From assembly GCA_949296455.1 (NCBI GenBank), contig CASFOZ010000007.1, positions 1 through 64,000 of the forward strand: 64,000 bases of DNA, written 5' to 3'. Each line of letters starts with the position of its first letter. Positions within the stretch are counted from its first letter, which is position 1. This stretch comes from an uncultured Eubacteriales bacterium (lineage in GTDB: Bacteria > Bacillota > Clostridia > Christensenellales > CALVMC01). The translations under genes were made by a program, and so were the position numbers. The notes beneath the pieces were generated by a model. It had not been told where the DNA came from, ran no database searches, and saw only the letters and a program-made list of their open reading frames with translations. Positions 17,558 to 25,883 of the stretch are shown here, one piece after another.

Positions 17558-18764
17558 CTGATTTATCTTTTTTCGCCTGTATAAGTTCTTTTATTCTGTC
17601 GGTTAAAATTTGAGCGAGTTCGCTTTTTTTCATTTTATCGTAATCGTATTTATTTTTTTCGGTAAACACGGTAACGATATTGGTATCGACATTGAATCCT
17701 GCCCCTTCTTTCGTGACATCGTTGGCAACTACCATATCGGCTTTTTTTCTGATTAATTTATCGTAAGCGTTTTTTTCGAGATTTTCGGTTTCGGCGCTGA
17801 ATATAACTAAAATGCGGTTTCCCTTTATCTCGCCAAGTTTTGCAGCAATATCCGGATTCTTTACAAGTTTAAGTTCTAAACTTTGGCTTTTGATTTTTTT
17901 ATCAGAAATATTTTCTACTTTATAATCCGCCGGCGCAGCGGCTTTAACGATAATATCGCAGTTTTTATATTCCTTCATTACGGCATTATACATATCTTCC
18001 GTTGTCAGAACTTCGATTACCTTGTCTATGCAGTTCGGAACGGGTTCGCTTGTTCTTCCTTTAACAAGAACCACATCGGCGCCCTTTCTTTTGAAGGCCT
18101 TTGCTATTTCAAAGCCCATTTTGCCGCTTGAAAAGTTAGAAATAAATCTGACTGCGTCTAAATATTCGCAAGTGGCTCCCGCCGTAATTAAAACGGTTTT
18201 TCCTGAAAAATCGAGATTTTTAAATAAAATCTTTTCCGCAGCCCTATATATTTCGTTAACGTCCGCAAGGCGTCCCTTTCCCGTATCGCCGCATGCTAAA
18301 TGTCCGATTTCGGGTTCTAAAACGTTTATACCGCTTTCTGACAAAAATTTAATATTTTTCTGCACGATTTCATTTTCGTACATTGCGGTGTTCATAGAAG
18401 GACATATAAGTTTAGGCGCTTTACAAGCGGTGAAAACCGTTGTAAGCATATCGTCGCATATCCCGGACGCAATTTTTCCTATAAAATTAGCGGTTGCGGG
18501 CGCTACTATAAATAAATCGGTTTTCTTCGCAACCGATATGTGTTCGACATCGAATTTCCCTTTTCTTTCGAAAGTATCGGTAAGAACTTCGTTGTTAGTG
18601 ATAGTTTCAAAGGTTAAAGGCGTCACGAATTTGGAAGCATTTTCCGTCATTATAACTGTACAAATTGCTCCGTTTTTTTTAAGCATACTGACAAGCTCGC
18701 AAATTTTATACGCTGCTATTCCGCCGGTAATTCCGACGGTAACATTTATACCTTTGAAAATCAT
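17547..18764 (-). CDS. coaBC: Phosphopantothenoylcysteine decarboxylase / phosphopantothenate-cysteine ligase
   Basis: Bifunctional coenzyme A enzyme. The N-terminal flavin-dependent CoaC half (about 1-180) has VGITGGIAAYK, APATANFIGKIASGICDD and the flexible flap PSMNTAMYEN. The CoaB half has ITAGATCEYLDAVRFISNFSSGKMGFEIA, KAAAPADY and NDV near the end. The length of 405 aa is normal. It starts 12 bases after rpoZ with no clear ribosome-binding site, so it is likely coupled to the upstream gene. Confidence 0.97.
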   Translation of the reverse strand: MIFKGINVTVGITGGIAAYKICELVSMLKKNGAICTVIMTENASKFVTPLTFETITNNEVLTDTFERKGKFDVEHISVAKKTDLFIVAPATANFIGKIASGICDDMLTTVFTACKAPKLICPSMNTAMYENEIVQKNIKFLSESGINVLEPEIGHLACGDTGKGRLADVNEIYRAAEKILFKNLDFSGKTVLITAGATCEYLDAVRFISNFSSGKMGFEIAKAFKRKGADVVLVKGRTSEPVPNCIDKVIEVLTTEDMYNAVMKEYKNCDIIVKAAAPADYKVENISDKKIKSQSLELKLVKNPDIAAKLGEIKGNRILVIFSAETENLEKNAYDKLIRKKADMVVANDVTKEGAGFNVDTNIVTVFTEKNKYDYDKMKKSELAQILTDRIKELIQAKKDKSDGS

Positions 18765-18776
18765 ATAAGTTCAGTA

Positions 18777-18974
18777 TCAGTTTCCTTTCGTTATCGTAAT
18801 TTTACCCTGATATAACTCTTCCGCTGCAAGCGAAACGGGTTTTTTACCCGATTCGTTTAAATAGTCGGTTTCCTGAGTTAAAAGTTGTCTTGCCCTTTTT
18901 GCTACAACGCAGGCAAGTTCATACTTACAGTTAGTCATTGCAATTATTTTATCGATAGGCGGATAATTTAACAT
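18777..18974 (-). CDS. rpoZ: DNA-directed RNA polymerase omega subunit
   Basis: A 65-aa omega subunit that helps assemble the beta' subunit. The conserved opening is PPIDKIIAMTNCKYELACVVAKRARQL, followed by KKPVSLAAEELYQGKI. A GGAGGTACC ribosome-binding site precedes the ATG. In most Firmicutes gmk lies immediately upstream; here yicC comes 43 bases before it instead. Confidence 0.96.
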   Translation of the reverse strand: MLNYPPIDKIIAMTNCKYELACVVAKRARQLLTQETDYLNESGKKPVSLAAEELYQGKITITKGN

Positions 18975-19017
18975 TTGGTACCTCCATTAATTTACACTGT
19001 TTGATTTATTTTTTACG

Positions 19018-19893
19018 CTATTCGATATTCTGTATCTGTTCGCGCAATTTCTCTATTTCGTTTTTAAGGTTCACTACAAAATTGGAAATTTCCAAATCAT
19101 TGGCTTTTGACCCGATAGTGTTTGCTTCTCTGTTCATTTCCTGAACAAGAAAATCCATTTTTTTCCCTACTGCTTTATCTTCGTTAAGCATATCGGAAAA
19201 CTGGATAAGATGGGAACGAAGTCTCGTTACTTCTTCATCGATATCCGAACGGTCGACAAAAAAAGCAACTTCGTTTAAAAGACGAGCTTGGTCAATCTCC
19301 ACTTCGCCCAAAGCTGCGGATATCCGCTCGGTTAATTTCTGTTTATATATTTCCTTGACTTTCGGCGCTCTTTCTGCTATTTCATCGGTAAACTCGGAAA
19401 TTTTTAAATGAATATCTTTTAACTTCTCTTTAAGACAATTTCCTTCTGCCTCACGCATAGAGTCAAGTCCGTCGATAGCCGAATTTAAAGCTTCTTTTAA
19501 AATTTCGGCAAGTTTTTCGGTATCGCTCTGTTCGATATTTTCAGAGTAAACTTCGGGAAATTTCATAAGCCTCGATGTCGTCATATCGTCCTGCAATCTG
19601 TATAAGGTTTTTATTTGTTCGTTTATGAATAACAATCCCGATGCTATATCTTTGTTAAGACTGAACACACTGCTGTTTTCTCTTCTGTCGAAAAAATTAA
19701 CATATATATCGATATGACCTCTTGAAATTCTTTTTTGAATTTCTTTTCTGATAATATCGTCTCCGAAAGATAAAACCTTCGGAGATTTTATGTTCAAATC
19801 CGAAAATCTGTGATTTACGCTTTTAAGTTCGACGGTTATTTCGTAACCGTATTTCAAAACGGCGCCTTTGCCGTAACCTGTCATGCTTTTCAT
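19018..19893 (-). CDS. yicC: YicC/YloC family endoribonuclease
   Basis: A 291-aa YicC-family protein; E. coli YicC is a metal-dependent endoribonuclease that degrades certain small RNAs. The N-terminal signature MKSMTGYGKG and VELKSVNHRFSDLNIKSP, and the C-terminal DUF1732 part with FLVQEMNREANTIGSKANDLEIS, are both intact. The middle is a charged helical segment. It sits 2 bases after the AIR-synthase-like gene and upstream of rpoZ, the conserved yicC-(remA-gmk)-rpoZ position, but with remA and gmk missing. Confidence 0.93.
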   Translation of the reverse strand: MKSMTGYGKGAVLKYGYEITVELKSVNHRFSDLNIKSPKVLSFGDDIIRKEIQKRISRGHIDIYVNFFDRRENSSVFSLNKDIASGLLFINEQIKTLYRLQDDMTTSRLMKFPEVYSENIEQSDTEKLAEILKEALNSAIDGLDSMREAEGNCLKEKLKDIHLKISEFTDEIAERAPKVKEIYKQKLTERISAALGEVEIDQARLLNEVAFFVDRSDIDEEVTRLRSHLIQFSDMLNEDKAVGKKMDFLVQEMNREANTIGSKANDLEISNFVVNLKNEIEKLREQIQNIE

Positions 19894-19895
19894 AA

Positions 19896-20861
19896 TCAGT
19901 TTATCTTGTATATTTCATCCTTTTCTGAATTGACAATCTCTTCCCCGCCTGCTCCTATGATTTTTTTGTTATCGGTAATTTTTCCTATTACGCAAGCGGA
20001 AACACCCTTTCTTTTAAATGCCTTTATAATCTTTTCAGGTTCGGAAGCTGTTAAAATCATACTTCCGCTGGAAACGGATTTTAAAGGATTGATATTGAAT
20101 TTGTCACAAAGTTTTTTTGTTAAAGTAAGAACGGGTACTTTATTTTCATCTATGATACAGCCGAAGCCGCCGCCTTGGCACATTTCTCTTACTGCGCCGA
20201 AAATTCCTCCCTCGGTTACATCGTGTACGGCTCCCACCTCGGAATTTAAAATAATTTGCGCTTCCTTTTTAATACTCAGCATATCTCCGAGATTTCCTAA
20301 AATATTCAATTCTTCCGTGGTAAGCAACGAATTTAATTCGTCAAAAGCCATTCTTCCTGCAAGAATCAAACTTGTTTCGATGGCGGCATATTTTGTCACT
20401 ATTATGCTGTCGCCTTCCTTAGGTTTATTAAACGGCAGTTTTTTTATTTTCCTGCCTACCATGGTAACCATTACTATTTCTCTTGAAACGGCATCGGTAA
20501 ATTCGGTATGCCCGCCTACTATATCTATATTGAGTTCCGAAGCCCTTCTTTCGGCGTCTTCCATAATAGATTTAATAACCGAAGTACTTGAAGATATCGG
20601 AGCAAGTATAATTATTTCCGCCGCTATCGGCTCTCCCAAAGAAGCGTAAATATCGTTTGCGTTTATATCTATCGCAAGCGAACCGGGTGCTCTGCATTTT
20701 GCAGTTATCGGGTCGGAAGTCATAAGTAAATCTCCGTCGATATTTAAAACTGCGCAGTCTATACCTATTCCTGCTCCTAAAAGAACTTCTTTACGCCTTT
20801 TACCGAGCAGGCTTAAAACGTTTTCATTTAGTTCGACATCGCTTAACTTTCCGCTCCGCAT
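19896..20861 (-). CDS. AIR synthase-related (HypE/PurM-fold) protein
   Basis: A 321-aa member of the PurM/HypE/SelD/ThiL ATP-binding fold. The N-terminal nucleotide half shows GAGIGIDCAVLNIDGDLLMTSDP and the metal-binding VGGHTEFTD; the C-terminal half shows VGAVHDVTEGGIFGAVREMC, SSGSMILTASEP and a closing VIGKITDN. These arrangements resemble HypE-type archaeal and bacterial AIRS-like proteins more than PurM or ThiL. The substrate is unknown, and no hydrogenase maturation genes are near. It is the first gene of the yicC-rpoZ-coaBC-priA operon, with its own promoter and a GAAGG ribosome-binding site. Confidence 0.8.
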   Translation of the reverse strand: MRSGKLSDVELNENVLSLLGKRRKEVLLGAGIGIDCAVLNIDGDLLMTSDPITAKCRAPGSLAIDINANDIYASLGEPIAAEIIILAPISSSTSVIKSIMEDAERRASELNIDIVGGHTEFTDAVSREIVMVTMVGRKIKKLPFNKPKEGDSIIVTKYAAIETSLILAGRMAFDELNSLLTTEELNILGNLGDMLSIKKEAQIILNSEVGAVHDVTEGGIFGAVREMCQGGGFGCIIDENKVPVLTLTKKLCDKFNINPLKSVSSGSMILTASEPEKIIKAFKRKGVSACVIGKITDNKKIIGAGGEEIVNSEKDEIYKIN

Positions 20862-20899
20862 ATAACCTTCGCCTAAATATTTAAATATATTATTAAAAT

Positions 20900-20928
20900 A
20901 TTATAACACTTTTAAATGACAATAACAA
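20900..20928 (-). promoter_or_regulatory. Promoter of the AIRS-yicC-rpoZ-...-rpe operon
   Basis: TTGTTA (20923-20928) is followed after 17 bases by TATAAT (20900-20905). The -10 box is extended by an upstream TG (TGTTATAAT). It starts directly after the ligA stop codon. Confidence 0.75.
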
Positions 20929-22875
20929 CTATTGATTTAACATTCGGAAAAATTCTTCCTGATTTATTATTTTGATTCCGAGTTTTTTTGCCTTTTCCAA
21001 CTTGCTGCCTGCGTCTTCTCCCACTATCAAAAGATTGACTTTTTTTGTAACGGTATCGGAAGTTTGACCGCCCCTTCTTTTTATTTCCTCATAAGCTTTA
21101 TCACGGCTCATTCCGTCAAGTTTTCCTGTAATTAAAACCGTTATATCGGAAAAAATACCATGATTGCTTTCTTCTTCGACAAAATTCATATACTTTGATA
21201 AATCTTCAATCAACTGCAAATTTTTGCCGTCGGCAAAATATTCTGTAACGCTTTTTGCCATAATGTCCCCGAAATCGTTCAAGTCTTTAAGTTCGTCTTC
21301 CTTTACACTGATAAGTCTGTTTAAGTTTTTGAATTTATCTGCAAGAGTTTTAGCATTCTTTTTTCCTATTGTGGGAATCCCTAAAGCGGTTATAAATCTG
21401 TATAAAGGAACATTTTTCGATGCATTTATAGAAGATATTAAATTTTCCGCTTTTTTGTCTTTAAAGCCTTCGAGTTCCAACAAATCTTCTTTTTTGAGTT
21501 TATAGATATCGGCAAAATTTTTAACATTAAGTTCATTATACAGAAGTTCGCAAGTCTTTTCGCTGAGCCCTTCTATATCCATAGCCTCTTTCGAAGCAAA
21601 ATGGACAAGAGCGGAAATAATTCTTGGCGCACAATTTTCGGTATTCGAGCAGTAATAAAAAGCTCCTTTTTTTATTACGTCCGCATTACAAACGGGGCAT
21701 TTATCGGGCGGTAAAATATCTATCGAATTTTCAAAATGTTCGGCGTTTGAAGTAACTTCGGGAATAACATCGTTCGAGCGTCTTACAAATACTCTTGAAT
21801 TTATCTTAATATCTTTTTTGAGTATGTCGGCATAATTATTCAATGTAGCCCTTTTAATAGTCGCTCCTCCGAGTTCTATCGGTTCTAAAATGGCAAGCGG
21901 ATTGATTTTTCCCGTTCTCGAAACCTGCCATATTACATCTTTTAAAACAGTACTTTCTTCTTCCGCTTCGAATTTATATGCAATAGCCCATTTCGGGAAT
22001 TTATCGGTAAATCCGAGTTCCTCTCTTAAAGCGGTGTCGTTAACCTTTATAACTGCACCGTCGATAAGATAATCGAGTCCGTCTCTTCCCTTTTCAATTT
22101 TTTTAAGTTCAGAATTTAAAATATTTTTGTCTTTTATGACTTTGAAAAAATCGCCTGACGGAAATCCGTTTTCTTTTATAAATTCATACATTTGCAGTTG
22201 AGAAGAAAAAGACTTGTCTTTTGAGTAACCGATATTATAAAAAATAAGACTCAATTTTCTGCTTCTCGTAACATTTACGTCAAGATTTCTGAGTGCGCCC
22301 GCAGCCGCATTTCTCGGGTTTTTAAGTGTCTTTTCGTGCGTTCTGTTATATTCGTTAAAATCAGAAAGCCGCATTATACATTCGCCCTGAATTTCGATAT
22401 CCCCTTTATAAGGAATTTGTAAGGGCAATTCTTTTACGGTTTTGATTTGTTCGGTTATCTCTTCACCTGTTATGCCGTCGCCCCTTGTGGAAGCTTTAAT
22501 GAAATTCCCTCCGCTGTAAAAAACATTGACGGAAAGGCCGTCGTATTTGTATTCCAAAGTATATTCGAAAGAACCTATTTGTTTTTCCGTTCTTTTTTCC
22601 CAATTTAAAAATTCTTCAAAACTCTGACATTTGTCCAGACTGTAAAGACGCTGTTTGTGTTTGTAAGGCAGAAATTTTTTATCTACGCTTCCCCCTACGA
22701 GTTTTGTCGGAGAATTATCGCTTATAAAGCCCGTTTCTCTTTCAAGCTCTTCGAGCTCCTTGTAAAGTTTATCGTATTCTTTATCGGAAATTACATTGTC
22801 GTCTTCATCATAATATTTTTTTCTATGATAATTGAGTATCCGAATTAACTCTTCCTGTCTTTTTAATTTATCCAT
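20929..22875 (-). CDS. ligA: NAD-dependent DNA ligase
   Basis: Seals nicks during replication and repair using NAD. The Ia domain (RILNYHRKKYYDEDD) comes first. The adenylation domain has Lys110 in EYKYDG and STRGDGITGEEIT, then the OB fold and a four-cysteine zinc finger (CPVC ... YYCSNTENC). Helix-hairpin-helix repeats follow (around 440-560), and a C-terminal BRCT domain (ITVLITGKLDGMSRDKAY onward). At 648 aa it is complete. Start and stop overlap with pcrA as TAATG. Confidence 0.97.
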   Translation of the reverse strand: MDKLKRQEELIRILNYHRKKYYDEDDNVISDKEYDKLYKELEELERETGFISDNSPTKLVGGSVDKKFLPYKHKQRLYSLDKCQSFEEFLNWEKRTEKQIGSFEYTLEYKYDGLSVNVFYSGGNFIKASTRGDGITGEEITEQIKTVKELPLQIPYKGDIEIQGECIMRLSDFNEYNRTHEKTLKNPRNAAAGALRNLDVNVTRSRKLSLIFYNIGYSKDKSFSSQLQMYEFIKENGFPSGDFFKVIKDKNILNSELKKIEKGRDGLDYLIDGAVIKVNDTALREELGFTDKFPKWAIAYKFEAEEESTVLKDVIWQVSRTGKINPLAILEPIELGGATIKRATLNNYADILKKDIKINSRVFVRRSNDVIPEVTSNAEHFENSIDILPPDKCPVCNADVIKKGAFYYCSNTENCAPRIISALVHFASKEAMDIEGLSEKTCELLYNELNVKNFADIYKLKKEDLLELEGFKDKKAENLISSINASKNVPLYRFITALGIPTIGKKNAKTLADKFKNLNRLISVKEDELKDLNDFGDIMAKSVTEYFADGKNLQLIEDLSKYMNFVEEESNHGIFSDITVLITGKLDGMSRDKAYEEIKRRGGQTSDTVTKKVNLLIVGEDAGSKLEKAKKLGIKIINQEEFFRMLNQ

Positions 22876-25067
22876 TACTTAATAATCTCCAAAGGTGCAA
22901 CTGTTAAATTGAAAGCTTTTATACCGAGTTTTTCGAATTTAATGTCGGCAACTTCACCTCTCACGGCAAGTATTACTCCTTCGCCGAACCTGTTGTGTCT
23001 TACCTTTACACCGGCAATAAATTCGCTTAAATCCTTCTTTAAATTAGGATTAGGAACGGAATTGTAAAATCCGCTCTGAAATCTTTTGGCTGCGCTTTCG
23101 AATACGGGAATATCCGAATTTAATTTGCTTTCGTGTTGCTTTATTAAATAATTATAGGATTTTTTGTCATCGGTTATTCCCAAAGCTTCTTTAACGAAAC
23201 GGCTTTCGGCATTGCTTTCGGTTTTATTGAACCTGAATCTGCTTGTTGCACTCGTAAGGTAAAGCATTTCCATAGCACGTGTTACTGCAACATACATAAC
23301 ACGTCGCTCTTCTTCGAGTTCCTTTCTTTCGTAAACGGATTTCGAAGATGGGAAAATTCCTTCTTCCAAACCTACGATAAATACCACCTTGAATTCAAGT
23401 CCCTTAACCGAATGTACGGTAGCAAGCGTCACGCAAGAAGTTTCGTTTTCGCTGTCGATATCGCTGATTAAAGAGACCGATTGCAAAAAATCTTCAAGTT
23501 TAGCCTCTTCGTTGTCGTAAATAAATTCACGAGCGGCGTCGGCAAGCTGATAGGTATTTTCGAGTCTTTGAGTATCTTCTTCTTTGCCTGTCGAATATTC
23601 CTTTTCAATACCCAAATTGGTAATTAACGAGCGTATGAATTCGTTTAAAGGAAGTTTTTTACTTCTTTCCGCTTCGATATTCAATAAATTATAAAGTTCG
23701 AGTATTTTAATTTTTGCGGCGTTATTAAGTCCTTCTATATCGGCTGCCCTTCCCAAAGCCTCGAACATCGAAATACCGTTAAGGTCGGCAAATTGAACTA
23801 ATCTTACTATACTGCTTTCGCCGATACCCCTTTTAGGAAAATTTATTATTCTGCTTAACGCTTCGTTATCGTTCGGGTTTGATATTATACGAAGATATGC
23901 AAGAATATCTTTGACTTCCTTTCTTTCATAAAATTTGAAACCGCCGTAAATTCTGTACGGTATGGAATAAAGTGTAAGTTTTTCTTCGAAAAGTCTCGTC
24001 AAGGAATTAAGTCTTACCAAAATAGCGAAATCGCCGTAAGAATAACCTTTGTCGATAACTAAATTGTGAATTTCACGAACGGTAAATTCCGCCTCTTCTC
24101 TATCCGTATAAAGTCTTCTGTGCTGAATATTCATACCCTTTTCGATATCTGTCCAAAGGGTTTTTCCGAGCCTTGAAGAATTGTTTTTTATAATTGAATT
24201 CGCTGCCGAAAGAATATTGGAAGTACTTCTGTAATTTCTTTCGAGTTTATAAATTTTAGCGTCGGGAAAATTTTTTTTAAAATCGAGAATATTACTTATT
24301 TCTGCGCCTCTCCAACCGTATATACTTTGGTCTTCATCTCCTACCACAAAAATATTTTTATATTTATTTGAAAGAAGCCTTACGAGCATATATTGAATTT
24401 TGTTTGTATCCTGAAATTCGTCAACATGAATATATTTAAATTTTTCAGAATATTTTTCAAGCACATCGTCGCATTTAAGAAAAAGTTCGAGAGTTTTTAA
24501 AAGTAAATCGTCAAAATCGAGAGCATTATTGTTTTTTAATCTTTTTTCGTATTTGATAAAAACATCGGTAATCAAATCGCTGTCTTCGAAGTCGAATTTT
24601 TCCTTATAACTCAAAGGACTGTATCCACCGTTTTTAGCATTTGAAATATGGAATTTAATTTTGCTTTTTAAATTTTTGTCGTTAATTTGTTCTTCGTCTA
24701 AAATGTTTTTTATGACTCTGTCAGTTTCGGTTTCGGAATATATGGTAAAATTAGACCCGTAACCTATTTTCTCTATTTCAGACCTTAAAATTCTTGCGCA
24801 GAAAGAATGGAAGGTTGAAACCCATACCGGACAGTTTTCGCCGACCAAGGCATTAACTCTTTCTCGCATTTCTTTTGCCGCTTTGTTAGTAAAAGTTATT
24901 GCAAGAATATTATAAGGCTTAACTCCTAAATCTTTAATTAAATGAGCAATACGGTAAGTTAGCACCCTTGTTTTTCCGCTTCCTGCACCTGCAAGTACAA
25001 GAACTTGTCCTTCGGTATCGAGGACGGGTTTAATTTGTTCTTCGTTTAATTTATCAGCTAAATTCAT
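22875..25067 (-). CDS. pcrA: ATP-dependent DNA helicase PcrA (UvrD family)
   Basis: A superfamily 1A 3'-5' helicase for repair and removal of recombination filaments. Motifs in order: Q-motif LNEEQIKPV, Walker A GAGSGKTRVLTYRI, Ia TFTNKAAKEM, II DEFQDTNKIQ, III GDEDQSIYGWRGA, IV ERNYRST, V TVHSVKGLEFKVVFIVG and VI YVAVTRA. The C-terminal Tudor-like tail ends in RHNRFGEGVILAV, which in family members contacts RNA polymerase. The length of 730 aa is normal. pcrA-ligA is a conserved pair in Firmicutes. It has its own promoter. Confidence 0.97.
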   Translation of the reverse strand: MNLADKLNEEQIKPVLDTEGQVLVLAGAGSGKTRVLTYRIAHLIKDLGVKPYNILAITFTNKAAKEMRERVNALVGENCPVWVSTFHSFCARILRSEIEKIGYGSNFTIYSETETDRVIKNILDEEQINDKNLKSKIKFHISNAKNGGYSPLSYKEKFDFEDSDLITDVFIKYEKRLKNNNALDFDDLLLKTLELFLKCDDVLEKYSEKFKYIHVDEFQDTNKIQYMLVRLLSNKYKNIFVVGDEDQSIYGWRGAEISNILDFKKNFPDAKIYKLERNYRSTSNILSAANSIIKNNSSRLGKTLWTDIEKGMNIQHRRLYTDREEAEFTVREIHNLVIDKGYSYGDFAILVRLNSLTRLFEEKLTLYSIPYRIYGGFKFYERKEVKDILAYLRIISNPNDNEALSRIINFPKRGIGESSIVRLVQFADLNGISMFEALGRAADIEGLNNAAKIKILELYNLLNIEAERSKKLPLNEFIRSLITNLGIEKEYSTGKEEDTQRLENTYQLADAAREFIYDNEEAKLEDFLQSVSLISDIDSENETSCVTLATVHSVKGLEFKVVFIVGLEEGIFPSSKSVYERKELEEERRVMYVAVTRAMEMLYLTSATSRFRFNKTESNAESRFVKEALGITDDKKSYNYLIKQHESKLNSDIPVFESAAKRFQSGFYNSVPNPNLKKDLSEFIAGVKVRHNRFGEGVILAVRGEVADIKFEKLGIKAFNLTVAPLEIIK

Positions 25068-25093
25068 ATACTACCTTGAATAACAATACGATA

Positions 25094-25122
25094 ATTTTAA
25101 CATAACGGTATCATTAAAGCAA
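25094..25122 (-). promoter_or_regulatory. Promoter of pcrA-ligA
   Basis: TTGCTT (25117-25122) and TAAAAT (25094-25099) are 17 bases apart, with an extended TG before the -10. The pcrA ATG follows 26 bases downstream. A weak inverted pair TACCTTG/CAAGGTA flanks the promoter (25072-25078 and 25120-25126); it may be chance. Confidence 0.7.
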
Positions 25123-25133
25123 GGTATAAATAA

Positions 25134-25475
25134 TCAAAGAGAGGAATTTTCTTTCAAGAATCTGTTTTTACAAGCAATGTATTTTGCCGAAAGTTTTAAA
25201 ATATATCTTTCCTTTTCTCCCGATTCGAGATTATCGTAATAATTTTTATCTATGAGTTTCCCTATGGGATTGGAAATATCTATATTATTATTAAGAATAT
25301 TGCATACTCTAAGATAAAAACCGTCGTCCTGTACGACAGAAACATTATCGGAAGAATTATCTATAGAAGCCGCAGTTTCCGATAATAATTCTTTATTTAA
25401 AAAGCCATCTTTATGATACCCGCTCCTTATTCTGTTTTTTGCGGCTTTTGCTAAATTATGTAAACTTTCAGACAT
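25134..25475 (-). CDS. Conserved-looking small protein of unknown function
   Basis: A 113-aa soluble protein that I do not recognise. It has an AGGAG ribosome-binding site and its own sigma-A-type promoter, so it is very likely a real gene. The N-terminus is basic and helical (SLHNLAKAAKNRIRSGYHKDG). The middle is acidic and polar, and the C-terminal half (PIGKLIDKNYYDNLESGEKERYILKLSAKYIACKNRF) is predicted helical and charged. There is no signal peptide, membrane segment or metal motif. It is divergent from rpsU and 66 bases upstream of pcrA, which has its own promoter. Confidence 0.7.
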   Translation of the reverse strand: MSESLHNLAKAAKNRIRSGYHKDGFLNKELLSETAASIDNSSDNVSVVQDDGFYLRVCNILNNNIDISNPIGKLIDKNYYDNLESGEKERYILKLSAKYIACKNRFLKENSSL

Positions 25476-25502
25476 TTCGCATCTCTCCTATCTTTTTGTA
25501 CA

Positions 25503-25531
25503 ATTATATATTAATTTACAAAAATAGGCAA
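25503..25531 (-). promoter_or_regulatory. Promoter of the 113-aa protein gene
   Basis: On the minus strand TTGCCT (25526-25531) lies 17 bases from TATAAT (25503-25508). A ribosome-binding site and ATG follow about 28 bases downstream. Confidence 0.75.
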
Positions 25532-25590
25532 GTATAATCGACTGATTCTGAAAAAAAAGATTAACTTATTTAAGTTTATACCGTAAAGCG

Positions 25591-25619
25591 TTGACAATAA
25601 TAAATTTATCATTTAAAAT
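25591..25619 (+). promoter_or_regulatory. Promoter of rpsU
   Basis: A perfect TTGACA (25591-25596), a 17-base spacer and TAAAAT (25614-25619) on the plus strand precede the GGAGGTG site of rpsU. Confidence 0.85.
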
Positions 25620-25648
25620 AATATTATCAAAATTACGGAGGTGAAAAT

Positions 25649-25828
25649 ATGTCAACAGTTAAAGTCGGTGAAAACGAGTCTTTGGACAGTGCTTTACGCC
25701 GTTTTAAACGCAAATGCGCACGTGATGGCATTATTGGTGACCTTCGCCGTAAAGAACATTACGAAAAGCCAAGCGTCAAACGCAAAAAGAAAGCGGAAGT
25801 AGCACGCAAAAGAGCTTACAAAAATTAA
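25649..25828 (+). CDS. rpsU: Small-subunit ribosomal protein S21
   Basis: A 59-aa very basic protein of the 30S subunit. It begins [20 protein letters not shown], the diagnostic bS21 opening, and continues [22 protein letters not shown] before a Lys/Arg-rich tail. The GGAGGTG ribosome-binding site is 5 bases before ATG. It is monocistronic with a consensus promoter and a strong terminator. Codons such as CGC and CGT are more frequent than in its neighbours, as expected of a highly expressed gene. Confidence 0.97.
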   Translation: MSTVKVGENESLDSALRRFKRKCARDGIIGDLRRKEHYEKPSVKRKKKAEVARKRAYKN

Positions 25829-25851
25829 AAAACGGGCAATGCCCGTTTTTT
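25827..25851. terminator. Bidirectional terminator between rpsU and the first lipoprotein gene
   Basis: The GC core CGGGC/GCCCG (25833-25837 with 25841-25845) is flanked by A6 on the left and T6 on the right. It works as a terminator for rpsU on the plus strand and for the convergent lipoprotein gene that ends at 25884. Confidence 0.9.
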
Positions 25852-25883
25852 GTTTGTCACGGTTTTATATTGATGACTTACAC

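Noticed and set aside
18022-18768. 248-codon plus-strand open frame
   Set aside because: It is antisense to coaBC, a well-supported gene, and its composition (Ser, Ile, Pro rich) is that of an antisense shadow. The same applies to long antisense frames at 19810-20649, 2097-2657, 56781-57563 and 61765-62356.
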